A DNA stretch of 64,000 bases from CBDFKV01 sp965249035 (GTDB lineage: Bacteria > Pseudomonadota > Gammaproteobacteria > Arenicellales > Poriferihabitantaceae): positions 434,001 through 498,000 of the forward strand of contig CBDFKV010000006.1 in assembly GCA_965249035.1 (NCBI GenBank). The letters run 5' to 3'. Positions 19,784 through 29,060 of the stretch are shown one piece after another. Position 1 is the first letter of the stretch. The number at the start of each line of letters is the position of its first letter. Under the pieces are notes generated by a model. That model saw only the letters and a program-made list of their open reading frames with translations. It was not told the origin of the DNA and made no database searches. Position numbers and translations under genes: made by a program.

Positions 19784-20857
19784 CTAATGCGTTTTCGCCG
19801 CGCGTGCCTGCTGTTCAAGACCCAACAAGTGCTTTTCTAGCACTAGCTGCGGGTTGAGTTGCGTCACATCATGTGATTTTAGTTGGCAAATTTGATCATA
19901 CAGCATATGCAGTACCGCTTCCGACACTGAAGAGAATGCTCGGTTCAACGCTGAAAAATCGCTATCGTTGCTGGCCATAAAACTCTCATCGTGACGCGCA
20001 CGAATCAAGCGGACATAAACGCACTGCAACTCGTCCAAGGTGATTCCGATATCGCCATTAGCGCTGATTTTATTGAGCTGCTCGGCAACTTCAATCGCAT
20101 CGATATTGCCTAATGACAAACCCTGCAGCCCACTTAAAATTAAGCTAAAGCGCGATGATCGATCCGCAAATCCCTCTGCCACTGCTAATAGTGGCGCACC
20201 ACCAACAATTCTCAGTGCGTGTTTGGCATTGTCGGCTAACGCGAAATATGCTGATTGGGATTGCAGCCAACGGCTCGCAGTGTCAGCGTCCGGCGCTGTC
20301 ATTGGAAAATGCACACAGCGGCTCCGAATGGTGGCGGGCAAGCGAGAAACATCACTACACACCAACAGCATCAATGAATCCGCTGGTGGCTCTTCCAGCA
20401 ATTTTAATAAGGCGTTGGCGGCGTTGATGTTCATCGCTTCTGCGGGCGCGATCAACGCAATTCGTTGGCCCGCAGAGTGTTGAGAAAAGCCAAATGCATC
20501 AATCAGTGCGCGGATTTGATCAACCGCAATCTGCCGCTTGGGTTTGCGATTCAGGGCTGCGGGCGCTGAGTCAAGATATCGTTTAGCGTAAGTACCGAAT
20601 AAGGCATCGTCAGCTCTGGCGACCCACTCTGAGCTAATGACGTGTAAATCTGGATGTGAGCCGGCTACGTATAGCTGGCACCCACGACACTGGCCACAAT
20701 TACTTCCCTTATCGCATAAGGCATTGGCAATGACATGCAGAGCAAATTGAGATTTACCGATTCCCGCCAACCCTTCAATCAGCAAAGCGTGTGGCTGGCG
20801 TTCGCCAAATTGCAAAAAACGCTGCCAATCGGCGTCTTGCCAAGGGAACAAACTCAT
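19784..20857 (-). CDS. holB: DNA polymerase III delta' subunit
   Basis: Clamp-loader subunit. The 357 residues begin with LFPWQDADWQRFL and have the AAA+ core with GLAGIGKSQFA (P-loop), a zinc cluster C-x8-C-x2-C-x2-C (CDKGSNCGQCRGCQLY), IEQ-like sensor segment NAANALLKLLEEPP and an SRC-like TIRSRC. Its start overlaps the tmk stop by ATGA, so the two are coupled. Confidence 0.95.
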   Translation of the reverse strand: MSLFPWQDADWQRFLQFGERQPHALLIEGLAGIGKSQFALHVIANALCDKGSNCGQCRGCQLYVAGSHPDLHVISSEWVARADDALFGTYAKRYLDSAPAALNRKPKRQIAVDQIRALIDAFGFSQHSAGQRIALIAPAEAMNINAANALLKLLEEPPADSLMLLVCSDVSRLPATIRSRCVHFPMTAPDADTASRWLQSQSAYFALADNAKHALRIVGGAPLLAVAEGFADRSSRFSLILSGLQGLSLGNIDAIEVAEQLNKISANGDIGITLDELQCVYVRLIRARHDESFMASNDSDFSALNRAFSSVSEAVLHMLYDQICQLKSHDVTQLNPQLVLEKHLLGLEQQARAAKTH

Positions 20858-21492
20858 GGGTCTTCTTCCTCAAGCGCTTGCTCTAAAGCATTGATCACGC
20901 CCGCTTTGACAGACGCCAGCGGACGATCTGCATCAATCACGACAATCCGATCCGGTTCGGCTTCAGCACGAGCGAGATAAATATCACGAACTGCCTGCTT
21001 GTAAGCCAATGACTCTTGCTCGAAGCGATCTTCGGCGCCACGCCCAAGCACACGTTTAAGACCGACCTCAACCGGCACGTCAAACAGCAAAGTCAAGTCT
21101 GGGCGCAAACTGCCTTGAACCCATTGTTCAAGTGCTGCAATTCGTTCAGCAGTCATTTGTCTGGCACCCTGATAAGCAAAGCTGGCATCAGTGAATCGGT
21201 CACTGACCACCCATTTGCCAGCATCCAGATTCGGCTGGATAACTGACTCAATATGCTGCGCGCGCGCTGCAAACATCATTAATAGCTCAGCATCGGCACC
21301 CATCGCATGACCGCCTTCGCCTAGTAACAACGCCCGTAATGACTCGCCTAGCGATGTGCCGCCCGGCTCGCGCGTAAATACGGCATCGATCTGATGCTGC
21401 GCCAACCAGTCCTGAATGGTTTGCAACTGAGTCGATTTACCCGCGCCATCACCACCCTCAATCGTAATAAAACGTCCACGCATGATAGTCAT
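20854..21492 (-). CDS. tmk: Thymidylate kinase
   Basis: Phosphorylates dTMP to dTDP. The P-loop IEGGDGAGKSTQ, the DRX motif SDRFTDASFAYQG and the LID-region RGAEDRFEQE are clear. The protein is 212 residues from the first ATG; a second ATG three codons on (21483) is nearer the usual N-terminus MRGRFITIEGGDG and is an alternative start. An AGGG lies just ahead of the first ATG. mltG ends five bases upstream. Confidence 0.97.
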   Translation of the reverse strand: MTIMRGRFITIEGGDGAGKSTQLQTIQDWLAQHQIDAVFTREPGGTSLGESLRALLLGEGGHAMGADAELLMMFAARAQHIESVIQPNLDAGKWVVSDRFTDASFAYQGARQMTAERIAALEQWVQGSLRPDLTLLFDVPVEVGLKRVLGRGAEDRFEQESLAYKQAVRDIYLARAEAEPDRIVVIDADRPLASVKAGVINALEQALEEEDP

Positions 21493-21496
21493 GGCC

Positions 21497-22558
21497 CTAG
21501 TTCTGCTTCAGTTGGTACTTGCGCACGGCCCGATTATGCGCTTGAAGCGTTTCAGAAAATTGATGCGCACCGCCACCCTTCGCCACAAAATAATAAGCAT
21601 CGGTTTCTTGCGGGTGTAGTGCTGCCTTGATCGCAGCCAAACTGGGCATACAAATCGGTGTCGGCGGCAAACCCTTGCGAGTATAAGTGTTATAGGGGGT
21701 ATCGGTGCGTAAATGCTTGCGGGTGATGTTGCCATCAAATGACTGTCCGATGCCATAAATCACGGTCGGGTCGGTTTGTAGCAACATCCCTTTGCGTAAA
21801 CGATTCACAAACACACCTCCAATCAGTGGGCGTTCTTCCGCAAGGCCAGTTTCCTTTTCGATAATCGACGCCAAAATTAAGGCCTCATACGCAGACTTAA
21901 GCGGTAAATCCTTATCCCGCTCATCCCATAAGGATTCGAGCTGAGATTCCATCATGGTATAGGCGCGCTTAAGAATAGCTACATCGCTAGTACCCGAAGT
22001 AAATTGATAGGTGTCTGGAAATAAACGCCCTTCCAGGTTGATGCTGGCATCGCCAGTAACTCGCTCTGCCAAGGCTGAATCATCCCAATCTGCGATGGTT
22101 GACTCAGCTTTACTGGCCGCGAATTGCTGGCGCCATTCATGCAAGGTATTACCTTCGACTAACGTGATGGTTTCAACCACTTGGCCACCGCTGGTGGTGA
22201 CTTGTTCGAGTACCGATTTAAGATTTTGATCTTTGGCGAAGCGGTAATCACCCGTGTGTAACTTGCCTGACAAATTTTGTTGCTTGGCCCACAGACGCAA
22301 GGAATATGATTCAGATATAACTTTAGAATCTATCAACAACTGACTGAAATTGCTGAGTGAATCACCTGGATTAATGGAATAAATCCGTTGATCAAAACTA
22401 AGCGGTCGTATCAGCTGTTGCTGAAAATACCAATAGGCTCCGGCGATGGCCAAAACGCCGATCAATAGCAAACCAAAAACTAAACGAGCCAGTTTTCCGA
22501 TAATACCAACGCCCTGTTTGAGCGGCGCTTGTTCAGGCGCAGCGGCTTCCTGAGGCAC
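21497..22558 (-). CDS. mltG: Endolytic murein transglycosylase MltG
   Basis: Inner-membrane enzyme that cleaves nascent glycan strands and so ends peptidoglycan polymerisation. One membrane helix lies at about residues 24-44, followed by a LysM-like region (INPGDSLSNFSQLL) and the YceG catalytic domain. The catalytic glutamate is in IEKETG (233-238), and LQTDPTVIYG follows. The 353-residue length fits. It begins eight bases after the fabF stop; pabC, often between them, is absent. Confidence 0.96.
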   Translation of the reverse strand: MPQEAAAPEQAPLKQGVGIIGKLARLVFGLLLIGVLAIAGAYWYFQQQLIRPLSFDQRIYSINPGDSLSNFSQLLIDSKVISESYSLRLWAKQQNLSGKLHTGDYRFAKDQNLKSVLEQVTTSGGQVVETITLVEGNTLHEWRQQFAASKAESTIADWDDSALAERVTGDASINLEGRLFPDTYQFTSGTSDVAILKRAYTMMESQLESLWDERDKDLPLKSAYEALILASIIEKETGLAEERPLIGGVFVNRLRKGMLLQTDPTVIYGIGQSFDGNITRKHLRTDTPYNTYTRKGLPPTPICMPSLAAIKAALHPQETDAYYFVAKGGGAHQFSETLQAHNRAVRKYQLKQN

Positions 22559-22566
22559 CTCGACAG

Positions 22567-23805
22567 TTACACTCGCCGGAAGGCTAGCGTACCATTAGTG
22601 CCGCCAAAGCCGAAAGAATTCGACAGCGCGGCACGGATGCTAGCGTCACGCCCTTGGTTGGGAACATAATCAAGATCACATTCCGGGTCTGGGTTTTCCA
22701 GGTTAATCGTCGGCGTAATCGTTTGATGATAAATGGATAAGGCAGTAACAACCGCCTCCACCCCACCGGCTGCTCCTAGCAGATGGCCAATCATAGATTT
22801 AATCGAGCTCACCGCAACTGCATTTGCATGCGCGCCAAAAGCCCGCTTAAGCGCCATAGTTTCTGCAATATCTCCCTGCGGCGTAGAGGTACCATGAGCA
22901 TTGATATAGTCAATTTCGTCAGCATTCATCCCAGCGTTGCGCATCGCATTTTCCATACAGCGTGCCGCTCCTTCACCGCCCGGCGATGGGCTGGTCATAT
23001 GATAAGCGTCACCACTCATACCAAAACCCGCCAACTCGGCATATATTTTGGCGCCACGGGCTTTGGCATGTTCATATTCTTCCAGCACCATAATTCCAGC
23101 ACCTTCCCCCATCACAAAACCATCGCGGCGTGTATCCCACGGGCAACTGGCTTCTTGTGGAGCCTCATTGCGACGGCTGAGCGCGCGTGCCGAACCAAAG
23201 CCAGCAATCGCGGTCGGGGTAATCGAGGCTTCCGCACCACCCGCTACCATCACATCTGCATCGCCGTATTCAATTAACCGACTGGCTTCACCAATCGCGT
23301 GGGTGCCGGTAGAGCAGGCGGTCACCATCGATAAGTTCGGACCTTTCATGCCATATTGAATCGACAAGTTGCCGGAAATCATATTGATGATCGCCATCGG
23401 GATATAAAACGGTGATACACGACGTGGGCCACGTTGCAAATACGTGTCAGTCATTCTCTCGATGGTTTCTATCCCACCAATTCCCGCACCCACATAAATA
23501 CCACAACGTTCAGCATTAGCATCCGTGACCTGCAAGCCCGAATCTTCAATGGCTTCAATACCCGCGATCATACCCATTTGAATAAAGCGATCCATTTTTT
23601 TCGCTTCTTTGGGTTCAAGCGCAGTGGTGGGGTCAAAATCCTTGACTTCGGCCGCCACCGTACAGGGAAACCCGGTTGGATCAAAATGCGATATCTGAGC
23701 AATACCTGACTGCCCCGCCATCATTGCATCCCAAGACTGGCTGCACGTTTGCCCGACAGGGGTAATTGCCCCCAAGCCTGTAATCACTACACGTCTTTTA
23801 CTCAT
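22567..23805 (-). CDS. fabF: Beta-ketoacyl-ACP synthase II
   Basis: Elongating condensing enzyme of fatty-acid synthesis. The active-site Cys is C164 in VTACSTGTHA; the two histidines lie in INAHGTSTPQGD and SMIGHLLGAAGG. The protein has 412 residues from the ATG at 23805 (MSKRRVVITGLGAITPVG), the conserved family start; an upstream TTG would add five residues with no better ribosome site. acpP lies upstream, with a terminator-like hairpin between. Confidence 0.97.
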   Translation of the reverse strand: MSKRRVVITGLGAITPVGQTCSQSWDAMMAGQSGIAQISHFDPTGFPCTVAAEVKDFDPTTALEPKEAKKMDRFIQMGMIAGIEAIEDSGLQVTDANAERCGIYVGAGIGGIETIERMTDTYLQRGPRRVSPFYIPMAIINMISGNLSIQYGMKGPNLSMVTACSTGTHAIGEASRLIEYGDADVMVAGGAEASITPTAIAGFGSARALSRRNEAPQEASCPWDTRRDGFVMGEGAGIMVLEEYEHAKARGAKIYAELAGFGMSGDAYHMTSPSPGGEGAARCMENAMRNAGMNADEIDYINAHGTSTPQGDIAETMALKRAFGAHANAVAVSSIKSMIGHLLGAAGGVEAVVTALSIYHQTITPTINLENPDPECDLDYVPNQGRDASIRAALSNSFGFGGTNGTLAFRRV

Positions 23806-23832
23806 CCCAAAATTACCCAAACACTAAACGAC

Positions 23833-23860
23833 AAAAGCCGCCACTCACATGAGCGACGGC
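23833..23860 (-). terminator. Terminator-like hairpin between acpP and fabF
   Basis: On the minus strand an 11-base-pair stem (GCCGTCGCTCA / TGAGTGGCGGC, several G-T pairs) with a two-base loop is followed by TTTT. It sits just after acpP. Partial termination here would let acyl carrier protein be made in excess over FabF. Confidence 0.65.
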
Positions 23861-23927
23861 CTTAATTTCAGCTCATCCGCATTCCGCCATGGCCGCCCTC
23901 AACTGGGCAGCATGAAAGCGATCGGTG

Positions 23928-24167
23928 TTAAGCGCTGGTGTGCGCTTCTATATAGCTAACCGCATCTTGAACCGTCGCGATGCTTTCGGCCTGCTCGTCA
24001 GGAATTTCCATGTCGAATTCCTCTTCGAGGGCCATCACTAACTCCACCGTATCCAAAGAATCTGCGCCCAAGTCATCAACAAACGAGACCTCAGCAGAAA
24101 CCTTGTCTTCGCTTGCGCCCAGCTGCTCACAGACGATCTTTGTTACACGTTCTAAAATACTACTCAT
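23928..24167 (-). CDS. acpP: Acyl carrier protein
   Basis: A 79-residue acidic carrier of acyl chains. The 4'-phosphopantetheine attachment site is S37 in [22 protein letters not shown]-type Shine-Dalgarno (plus-strand acctcc at 24176-24181) lies just upstream, consistent with strong translation. A 273-base gap to fabG suggests a separate acpP promoter; I see no gene in that gap. Confidence 0.99.
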   Translation of the reverse strand: MSSILERVTKIVCEQLGASEDKVSAEVSFVDDLGADSLDTVELVMALEEEFDMEIPDEQAESIATVQDAVSYIEAHTSA

Positions 24168-24440
24168 GGGCTTTACCTCCGGATAAAAATGCGTATCGCT
24201 GCTCTTTCGTAATCAAACAGCGTTTCTAATTAGGTTAGATACTGAAGTCTCTTGAGCTATTGACCAAGAAACCTAAGCCTTACTTGTTTCGTACCCGTCT
24301 TGCGGGAACAACGAGCGCGGCATTGTATCAAAACTTGCCCACAGGGTGGGAAAATCTCAAGCTAATTCTACTGGGTTTTTAACGGTGTTTTTTTGAATTT
24401 ATTATTCATATAATTCAATCAATTACAGCTTAGTTTAGCG

Positions 24441-25193
24441 CTATCCCATGAACATTCCACCGTTTACATGCAAAACTGTACCGGTCATATAATTCGCAGT
24501 TGGGGACGCCAGAAACCCAACCACACCTGCAACATCTGCTGGTGTACCGAGACGTGCCAAGGGTATTTTGGCCATTAATATTTCACGGGTTTTATCATCT
24601 AGTGCATCAGTCATGTCGGTTTGGATAAAACCGGGTGATACCACGTTAACCGTAATATTACGACTAGCCACTTCCTGAGCCAGTGAGCGGCTAAAACCAA
24701 TCAAGCCTGCTTTTGCGGTGGCATAATTGGCCTGGCCTGCATTGCCGGTGGTTCCAACTACTGACGATATATTGATAATACGACCAAAGCGTGCACGAGT
24801 CATGCCCCGCAAGCAAGCTTTACTGGTTCTAAATACCGCCTTTAGGTTGGTATCCATAATCGCGTCCCACTCTTCTTCTTTCATCCGCAGCATTAAGTTG
24901 TCCCGTGTTATTCCTGCATTGTTCACCAGTACACTAACCGGGCCAAATTCGTTAACGATATCTGTAATCACCTCGTTTAATTGCTCTGCGTTGGTTACGT
25001 CCAATACCTTACCGGCACCAGTATGCCCTTGTTCCTGAAGTCGGGCTCCGATTGCGTCTGCACCCGTTTGGGACGTTGCCGTTCCAATCACAACCCCTCC
25101 CAAGCTGCCCAATTCTGTGGCGATGGCGGCACCGATCCCTCGTGTTGCTCCGGTGACCAAACAAATCTTACCCGCTAGTGGTTTCTGACGCAT
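24441..25193 (-). CDS. fabG: 3-oxoacyl-ACP reductase
   Basis: NADPH-dependent reductase of fatty-acid elongation. The Rossmann motif TGATRGIGAAIA, NNAGITRDNLMLRMKEEEW, the catalytic ISSVVG serine and Y-A-T-A-K (QANYATAKAG) are all present. At 250 residues the length is typical. It opens this minus-strand series; fabD and fabH, its usual upstream partners, are not in the window, since the dpp operon diverges from this point. Confidence 0.97.
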   Translation of the reverse strand: MRQKPLAGKICLVTGATRGIGAAIATELGSLGGVVIGTATSQTGADAIGARLQEQGHTGAGKVLDVTNAEQLNEVITDIVNEFGPVSVLVNNAGITRDNLMLRMKEEEWDAIMDTNLKAVFRTSKACLRGMTRARFGRIINISSVVGTTGNAGQANYATAKAGLIGFSRSLAQEVASRNITVNVVSPGFIQTDMTDALDDKTREILMAKIPLARLGTPADVAGVVGFLASPTANYMTGTVLHVNGGMFMG

Positions 25194-25489
25194 ACAACCC
25201 TTTCCTTTCTGTTAATTAAGTAAACCGCAGATTATAACGGAACTAGAATCTGATAAAGAAGCGGACCAGATGAGAGGGGTTATTCGGAGATCAAATATCA
25301 GCAATATCTAATATGCTTATGCCCGTATTATTCAGGCTTGTTGTTGACTGGCGGTGCCTCTATAATCTCTCCACCGAGTCGAGTGCACAGTAATAAATCG
25401 CATCGACCGCAATCCTCGATCCATGCGTCGTCTATTTTCGTCCCCTGACGTATTTGGCATCTATTAATACAATCTTTGTAGGAGACACG

Positions 25490-27082
25490 ATGAATACAAA
25501 AAAATTGCTAACCGGCAGTTTATTAGCGCTATCCATGCTGCCAATTGCAGCCATGGGTAAGACGCTGGTTTACTGTTCAGAAGGTAGCCCAGAAGGGTTT
25601 AACCCATCACTATACACCTCTGGCACGACCTTTGACGCCAGCTCGCGCCCGATGATGGACGGCTTAGTCGCATTTGAGCGTGGCACCACCAAGTTAGAGC
25701 CAGCACTGGCCGAGACCTGGGATATTTCTGAAGACGGAAAGTCCTATACCTTCCATTTACGTAAAGGGGTTAAGTTCCACGCCAATGATACCTTTACACC
25801 GACTCGAGACTTCAACGCGGATGATGTCCTCTATTCCTTTAACCGTCAGTTGAAAGAAGATCACCCAGATCATAAATTATCAGGCGGCACTTACGAATAT
25901 TTCAACGGCATGGACATGCCAAAACTACTGAAAGACATCGTTAAAGTCGATGACTACACGGTGCGCTTTGATTTGAACGAACCTGAGGCACCCTTCATGG
26001 CCAATATGGGCATGGATTTCGCTTCGATTCTATCGGCTGAGTATTCAGAAGCGATGAACGCTGCCGGCACACCAGAGAAAATCGACAATGAGCCGATCGC
26101 TACTGGCCCATTTCAGCTAGTCAATTATCAGAAAGACGCGATCATTCGCTACAAAGCCAACCCTGATTACTGGGCAGGTAAAGCAGCCATTGATACGCTC
26201 GTGTATTCGATCACTACCGATGCCGCCGTGCGTTACGCCAAGCTAAAAGCGGGTGAGTGCCACGTCATGCCGTACCCAAACCCTGCTGACATTGCAGAGA
26301 TGCAAGCGGATGAGAGCATTAACATGCTGGAGCAGGAAGGTCTAAACGTGGGTTATCTTGCCTTTAATACGGAGAAAGAGCCGTTTACCGACAAGCGCGT
26401 ACGTCAAGCCTTGAATATGGCTATTAATAAGCAAGCCATCATTGATGCAATTTTCTTAGGCGCCGGTGTCGCAGCCAAGAATCCAATCCCGCCAACTATT
26501 TGGTCCTATAACGACGCAGTCCAAGACTATCCTTATGATCCAGTAAAAGCCAAAGCACTATTAGCTGAAGCTGGCTATCCAGATGGCTTTGAAACCGATA
26601 TATGGGCGATGCCATTACAGCGGCCTTACAACCCTAATGCGCGCCGTATGGCTGAGATGATGCAAGAGGATTTCTCTAAAGTTGGCGTTAAAGCCGAGGT
26701 AGTTAGCTTTGAGTGGGGCGAGTATTTGAAGCGCTCAAAAGCGGGTGAGCACCAAACGGTATTGCTGGGCTGGACCGGTGATAATGGTGACCCCGATAAC
26801 TTCTTAAACGTATTGCTGGGTTGTGCCGCAGCCGATGGGGCTAACCGGGCACGCTGGTGTCACGAGCCATTTGATAGTTTGCTTCAAGAAGCTCGTCGCA
26901 CGAGTGATCTTGCCAAACGCACCGAACTTTATGAGCAAGCGCAAGTTATTTTTAAAGAAGAAGCGCCTTGGTTCACCATCGCTCACTCAGTTGTGTATAT
27001 GCCCGTTAACTCAAAAGTTAAAGGCTATAAGATCGATCCATTCGGTGGACACCCTTTCTACGGCGTCGACATCGAAGAATAA
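25490..27082 (+). CDS. dppA: Periplasmic dipeptide-binding protein
   Basis: Solute-binding protein (SBP_bac_5 family) feeding the Dpp ABC transporter. From the ATG at 25490, with AGGAG at 25480-25484, it is 530 residues with a signal peptide of about 24 (ending IAAMG). The mature start KTLVYCSEGSPEGFNP and later VMPYPNPADIA, MPVQRP-like MPLQRPYNPNARRMAEM and GWTGDNGDPDNF closely follow E. coli DppA. An in-frame start at 25454 would spoil the signal peptide and lacks a ribosome site. Confidence 0.96.
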   Translation: MNTKKLLTGSLLALSMLPIAAMGKTLVYCSEGSPEGFNPSLYTSGTTFDASSRPMMDGLVAFERGTTKLEPALAETWDISEDGKSYTFHLRKGVKFHANDTFTPTRDFNADDVLYSFNRQLKEDHPDHKLSGGTYEYFNGMDMPKLLKDIVKVDDYTVRFDLNEPEAPFMANMGMDFASILSAEYSEAMNAAGTPEKIDNEPIATGPFQLVNYQKDAIIRYKANPDYWAGKAAIDTLVYSITTDAAVRYAKLKAGECHVMPYPNPADIAEMQADESINMLEQEGLNVGYLAFNTEKEPFTDKRVRQALNMAINKQAIIDAIFLGAGVAAKNPIPPTIWSYNDAVQDYPYDPVKAKALLAEAGYPDGFETDIWAMPLQRPYNPNARRMAEMMQEDFSKVGVKAEVVSFEWGEYLKRSKAGEHQTVLLGWTGDNGDPDNFLNVLLGCAAADGANRARWCHEPFDSLLQEARRTSDLAKRTELYEQAQVIFKEEAPWFTIAHSVVYMPVNSKVKGYKIDPFGGHPFYGVDIEE

Positions 27083-27107
27083 TTGATCCGTTAACTTTAC
27101 AAATAGA

Positions 27108-27137
27108 CCAAGTGGCTAACCCCCACTTGGTTTTTTT
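27108..27137 (+). terminator. Hairpin with T-run between dppA and dppB
   Basis: A perfect eight-base-pair stem (ccaagtgg / ccacttgg, seven-base loop) is followed by seven T residues. It lies 26 bases after dppA and 18 before dppB. It probably attenuates transcription so that the binding protein is made in excess of the membrane parts. Confidence 0.85.
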
Positions 27138-27154
27138 GTAACTGGTTTTAGCTA

Positions 27155-28165
27155 ATGTTTAAATTTATCCTCGGCAGGCTAGCTCTGCTTATCCCCACTT
27201 TTCTTGGAGTCACCATACTGAGCTTTACGCTCATCCATCTGGTTCCAGGAGACCCGATCGAACTATTGGTTGGCGAACGTGGTATCGACCCCGAACGCCA
27301 CGCCATGCTCAGAGCCGACTTGGGCTTGGACAAACCATTCATCCAGCAGTACTTTAGCTATATCAGCAATGTACTCAAAGGTGATCTTGGCACCTCGATC
27401 GTGACCAAACAGCCGGTCATGAAAGAATTCATGGCACTATTTCCCGCGACCATTGAAATTTCGCTGTGTGCCATCCTATTTGCGATCATTATTGGTTTAC
27501 CCATTGGCATCATCGCCGCAGTCAAACGCGGATCTTTCTTTGATTACACCAGTATGGGTATTTCTCTTACCGGGTATTCGATGCCGATTTTTTGGTGGGC
27601 TCTGCTGCTCATTTTATTTTTTTCAGTCCATCTAGGCTGGACACCCGTATCTGGACGGATATCCGTCATGTATTGGGTTCAACCGGTGACTGGGTTTATG
27701 CTGATCGATACCCTGCTGTCTGATGAGAAGGGCGCTTTTTTGTCGGCCCTGCGCCATTTGGCCCTGCCATCGATTGCGCTCGGCACCATACCACTGGCCG
27801 TCATCGCACGGATGACGCGCTCTTCTATGCTCGAAGTACTGAGTGAAGACTACATTCGCACCGCTAAAGCCAAGGGCTTATCGCCCTTTCGTGTCATTGG
27901 TGTACACGCCTTACGCAATGCCCTGATCCCCGTGCTGACCGTTATCGGTTTGGCAGTCGGCACCTTGTTCGCAGGGGCTATTCTGACTGAAACCATTTTT
28001 TCTTGGCCAGGTGTCGGCAAGTGGCTGGTGGAGTCCGTTCGGCGCCGTGATTATCCCGTATTACAAGGCGGTGTATTACTAGTCGCAACCGTGGTCATGG
28101 TTGTTAATTTGATCGTCGACCTGCTGTATGGCTGGGTTAATCCTAAAATCCGGCACAAATCATGA
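27155..28165 (+). CDS. dppB: Dipeptide ABC transporter permease DppB
   Basis: Inner-membrane permease of 336 residues. The N-terminal segment LGRLALLIPTFLGVTILSFTLIHLVPGDP is typical of DppB/OppB. About six membrane helices follow, with the EAA-type loop EDYIRTAKAKGLSPFRVIGVHALRNALIPV that contacts the ATPases. It overlaps dppC by ATGA. Confidence 0.96.
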   Translation: MFKFILGRLALLIPTFLGVTILSFTLIHLVPGDPIELLVGERGIDPERHAMLRADLGLDKPFIQQYFSYISNVLKGDLGTSIVTKQPVMKEFMALFPATIEISLCAILFAIIIGLPIGIIAAVKRGSFFDYTSMGISLTGYSMPIFWWALLLILFFSVHLGWTPVSGRISVMYWVQPVTGFMLIDTLLSDEKGAFLSALRHLALPSIALGTIPLAVIARMTRSSMLEVLSEDYIRTAKAKGLSPFRVIGVHALRNALIPVLTVIGLAVGTLFAGAILTETIFSWPGVGKWLVESVRRRDYPVLQGGVLLVATVVMVVNLIVDLLYGWVNPKIRHKS

Positions 28166-29037
28166 GCGCTTTTCAAAACGAATCCATTTGGTTGGAAACA
28201 TGGAATTCATTCCGGATCAATCGAGGCGCGGTGGTCGGCCTGGTGATTATTATTCTGATCACTCTCGCAGCAATTTTTGCGCCCATCATTGCACCACACC
28301 CGCCTAACGAACAATATCGCGACGCCTTTTTGTTACCCCCTTTTTGGTCTGAGGGCGGTTTATTGAAATTCCCTTTGGGCACTGATGATATCGGTCGCGA
28401 TATTTTATCTCGAATCATGCATGGAGCACGCGTCTCATTGGCAACCGGCTCAATGGTGGTAGTGCTGGCGCTGACTTGCGGCATCTCCTTAGGCTTGGTC
28501 GCTGGCTATTTCCGCGGCTGGATTGAAACCGCGATCATGCGCCTGATGGATGTCATGCTGGCGATCCCCAGCTTACTGATGGCGATTGTTATCGTCGCGA
28601 TTCTTGGCCCCGGCTTAACCAATGCGGCCATGGCAGTCGTCATTGTCCAATTGCCACACTTTGTTCGACTCACGCGGGCGTCGGCAATCAGTGAAATGAG
28701 TAAAGATTACGTCACCGCTTCACGGGTAGCGGGCGCAGGCCCCATCCGCTTGATGTGTATTACCGTCTTGCCCAACTGTATGGCACCCCTGATCGTTCAA
28801 GCAACACTCGGCTACTCCAACGCGGTATTAGATTTAGCGGCCCTGGGATTTCTTGGCATGGGTGCACAGCCACCGACGCCCGAATGGGGAACCATGCTCT
28901 CAAATGCCCTGCAATTTATTCAGCGTGCCTGGTGGGTAGTAACCTTTCCTGGGCTGGCGATCTTAACCGTCGTCTTGTGCTTCAATTTAATGGGCGATGG
29001 CTTGCGCGATGCGCTCGACCCGCGACTCAAACACTAG
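28162..29037 (+). CDS. dppC: Dipeptide ABC transporter permease DppC
   Basis: Partner permease of 291 residues with an N-terminal membrane helix (GAVVGLVIIILITLAAIFAPIIAPH) and the DppC motif LGTDDIGRDILSRIMHGARVSL. The coupling loop KDYVTASRVAGAGPIRLMCITVLPNCMAPLIV and the segment AALGFLGMGAQPPTPEWGTML follow. It begins within the dppB stop codon and lies 23 bases before dppD. Confidence 0.96.
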   Translation: MSAFQNESIWLETWNSFRINRGAVVGLVIIILITLAAIFAPIIAPHPPNEQYRDAFLLPPFWSEGGLLKFPLGTDDIGRDILSRIMHGARVSLATGSMVVVLALTCGISLGLVAGYFRGWIETAIMRLMDVMLAIPSLLMAIVIVAILGPGLTNAAMAVVIVQLPHFVRLTRASAISEMSKDYVTASRVAGAGPIRLMCITVLPNCMAPLIVQATLGYSNAVLDLAALGFLGMGAQPPTPEWGTMLSNALQFIQRAWWVVTFPGLAILTVVLCFNLMGDGLRDALDPRLKH

Positions 29038-29060
29038 TGGCCCCTTAGGATTAACCAACG

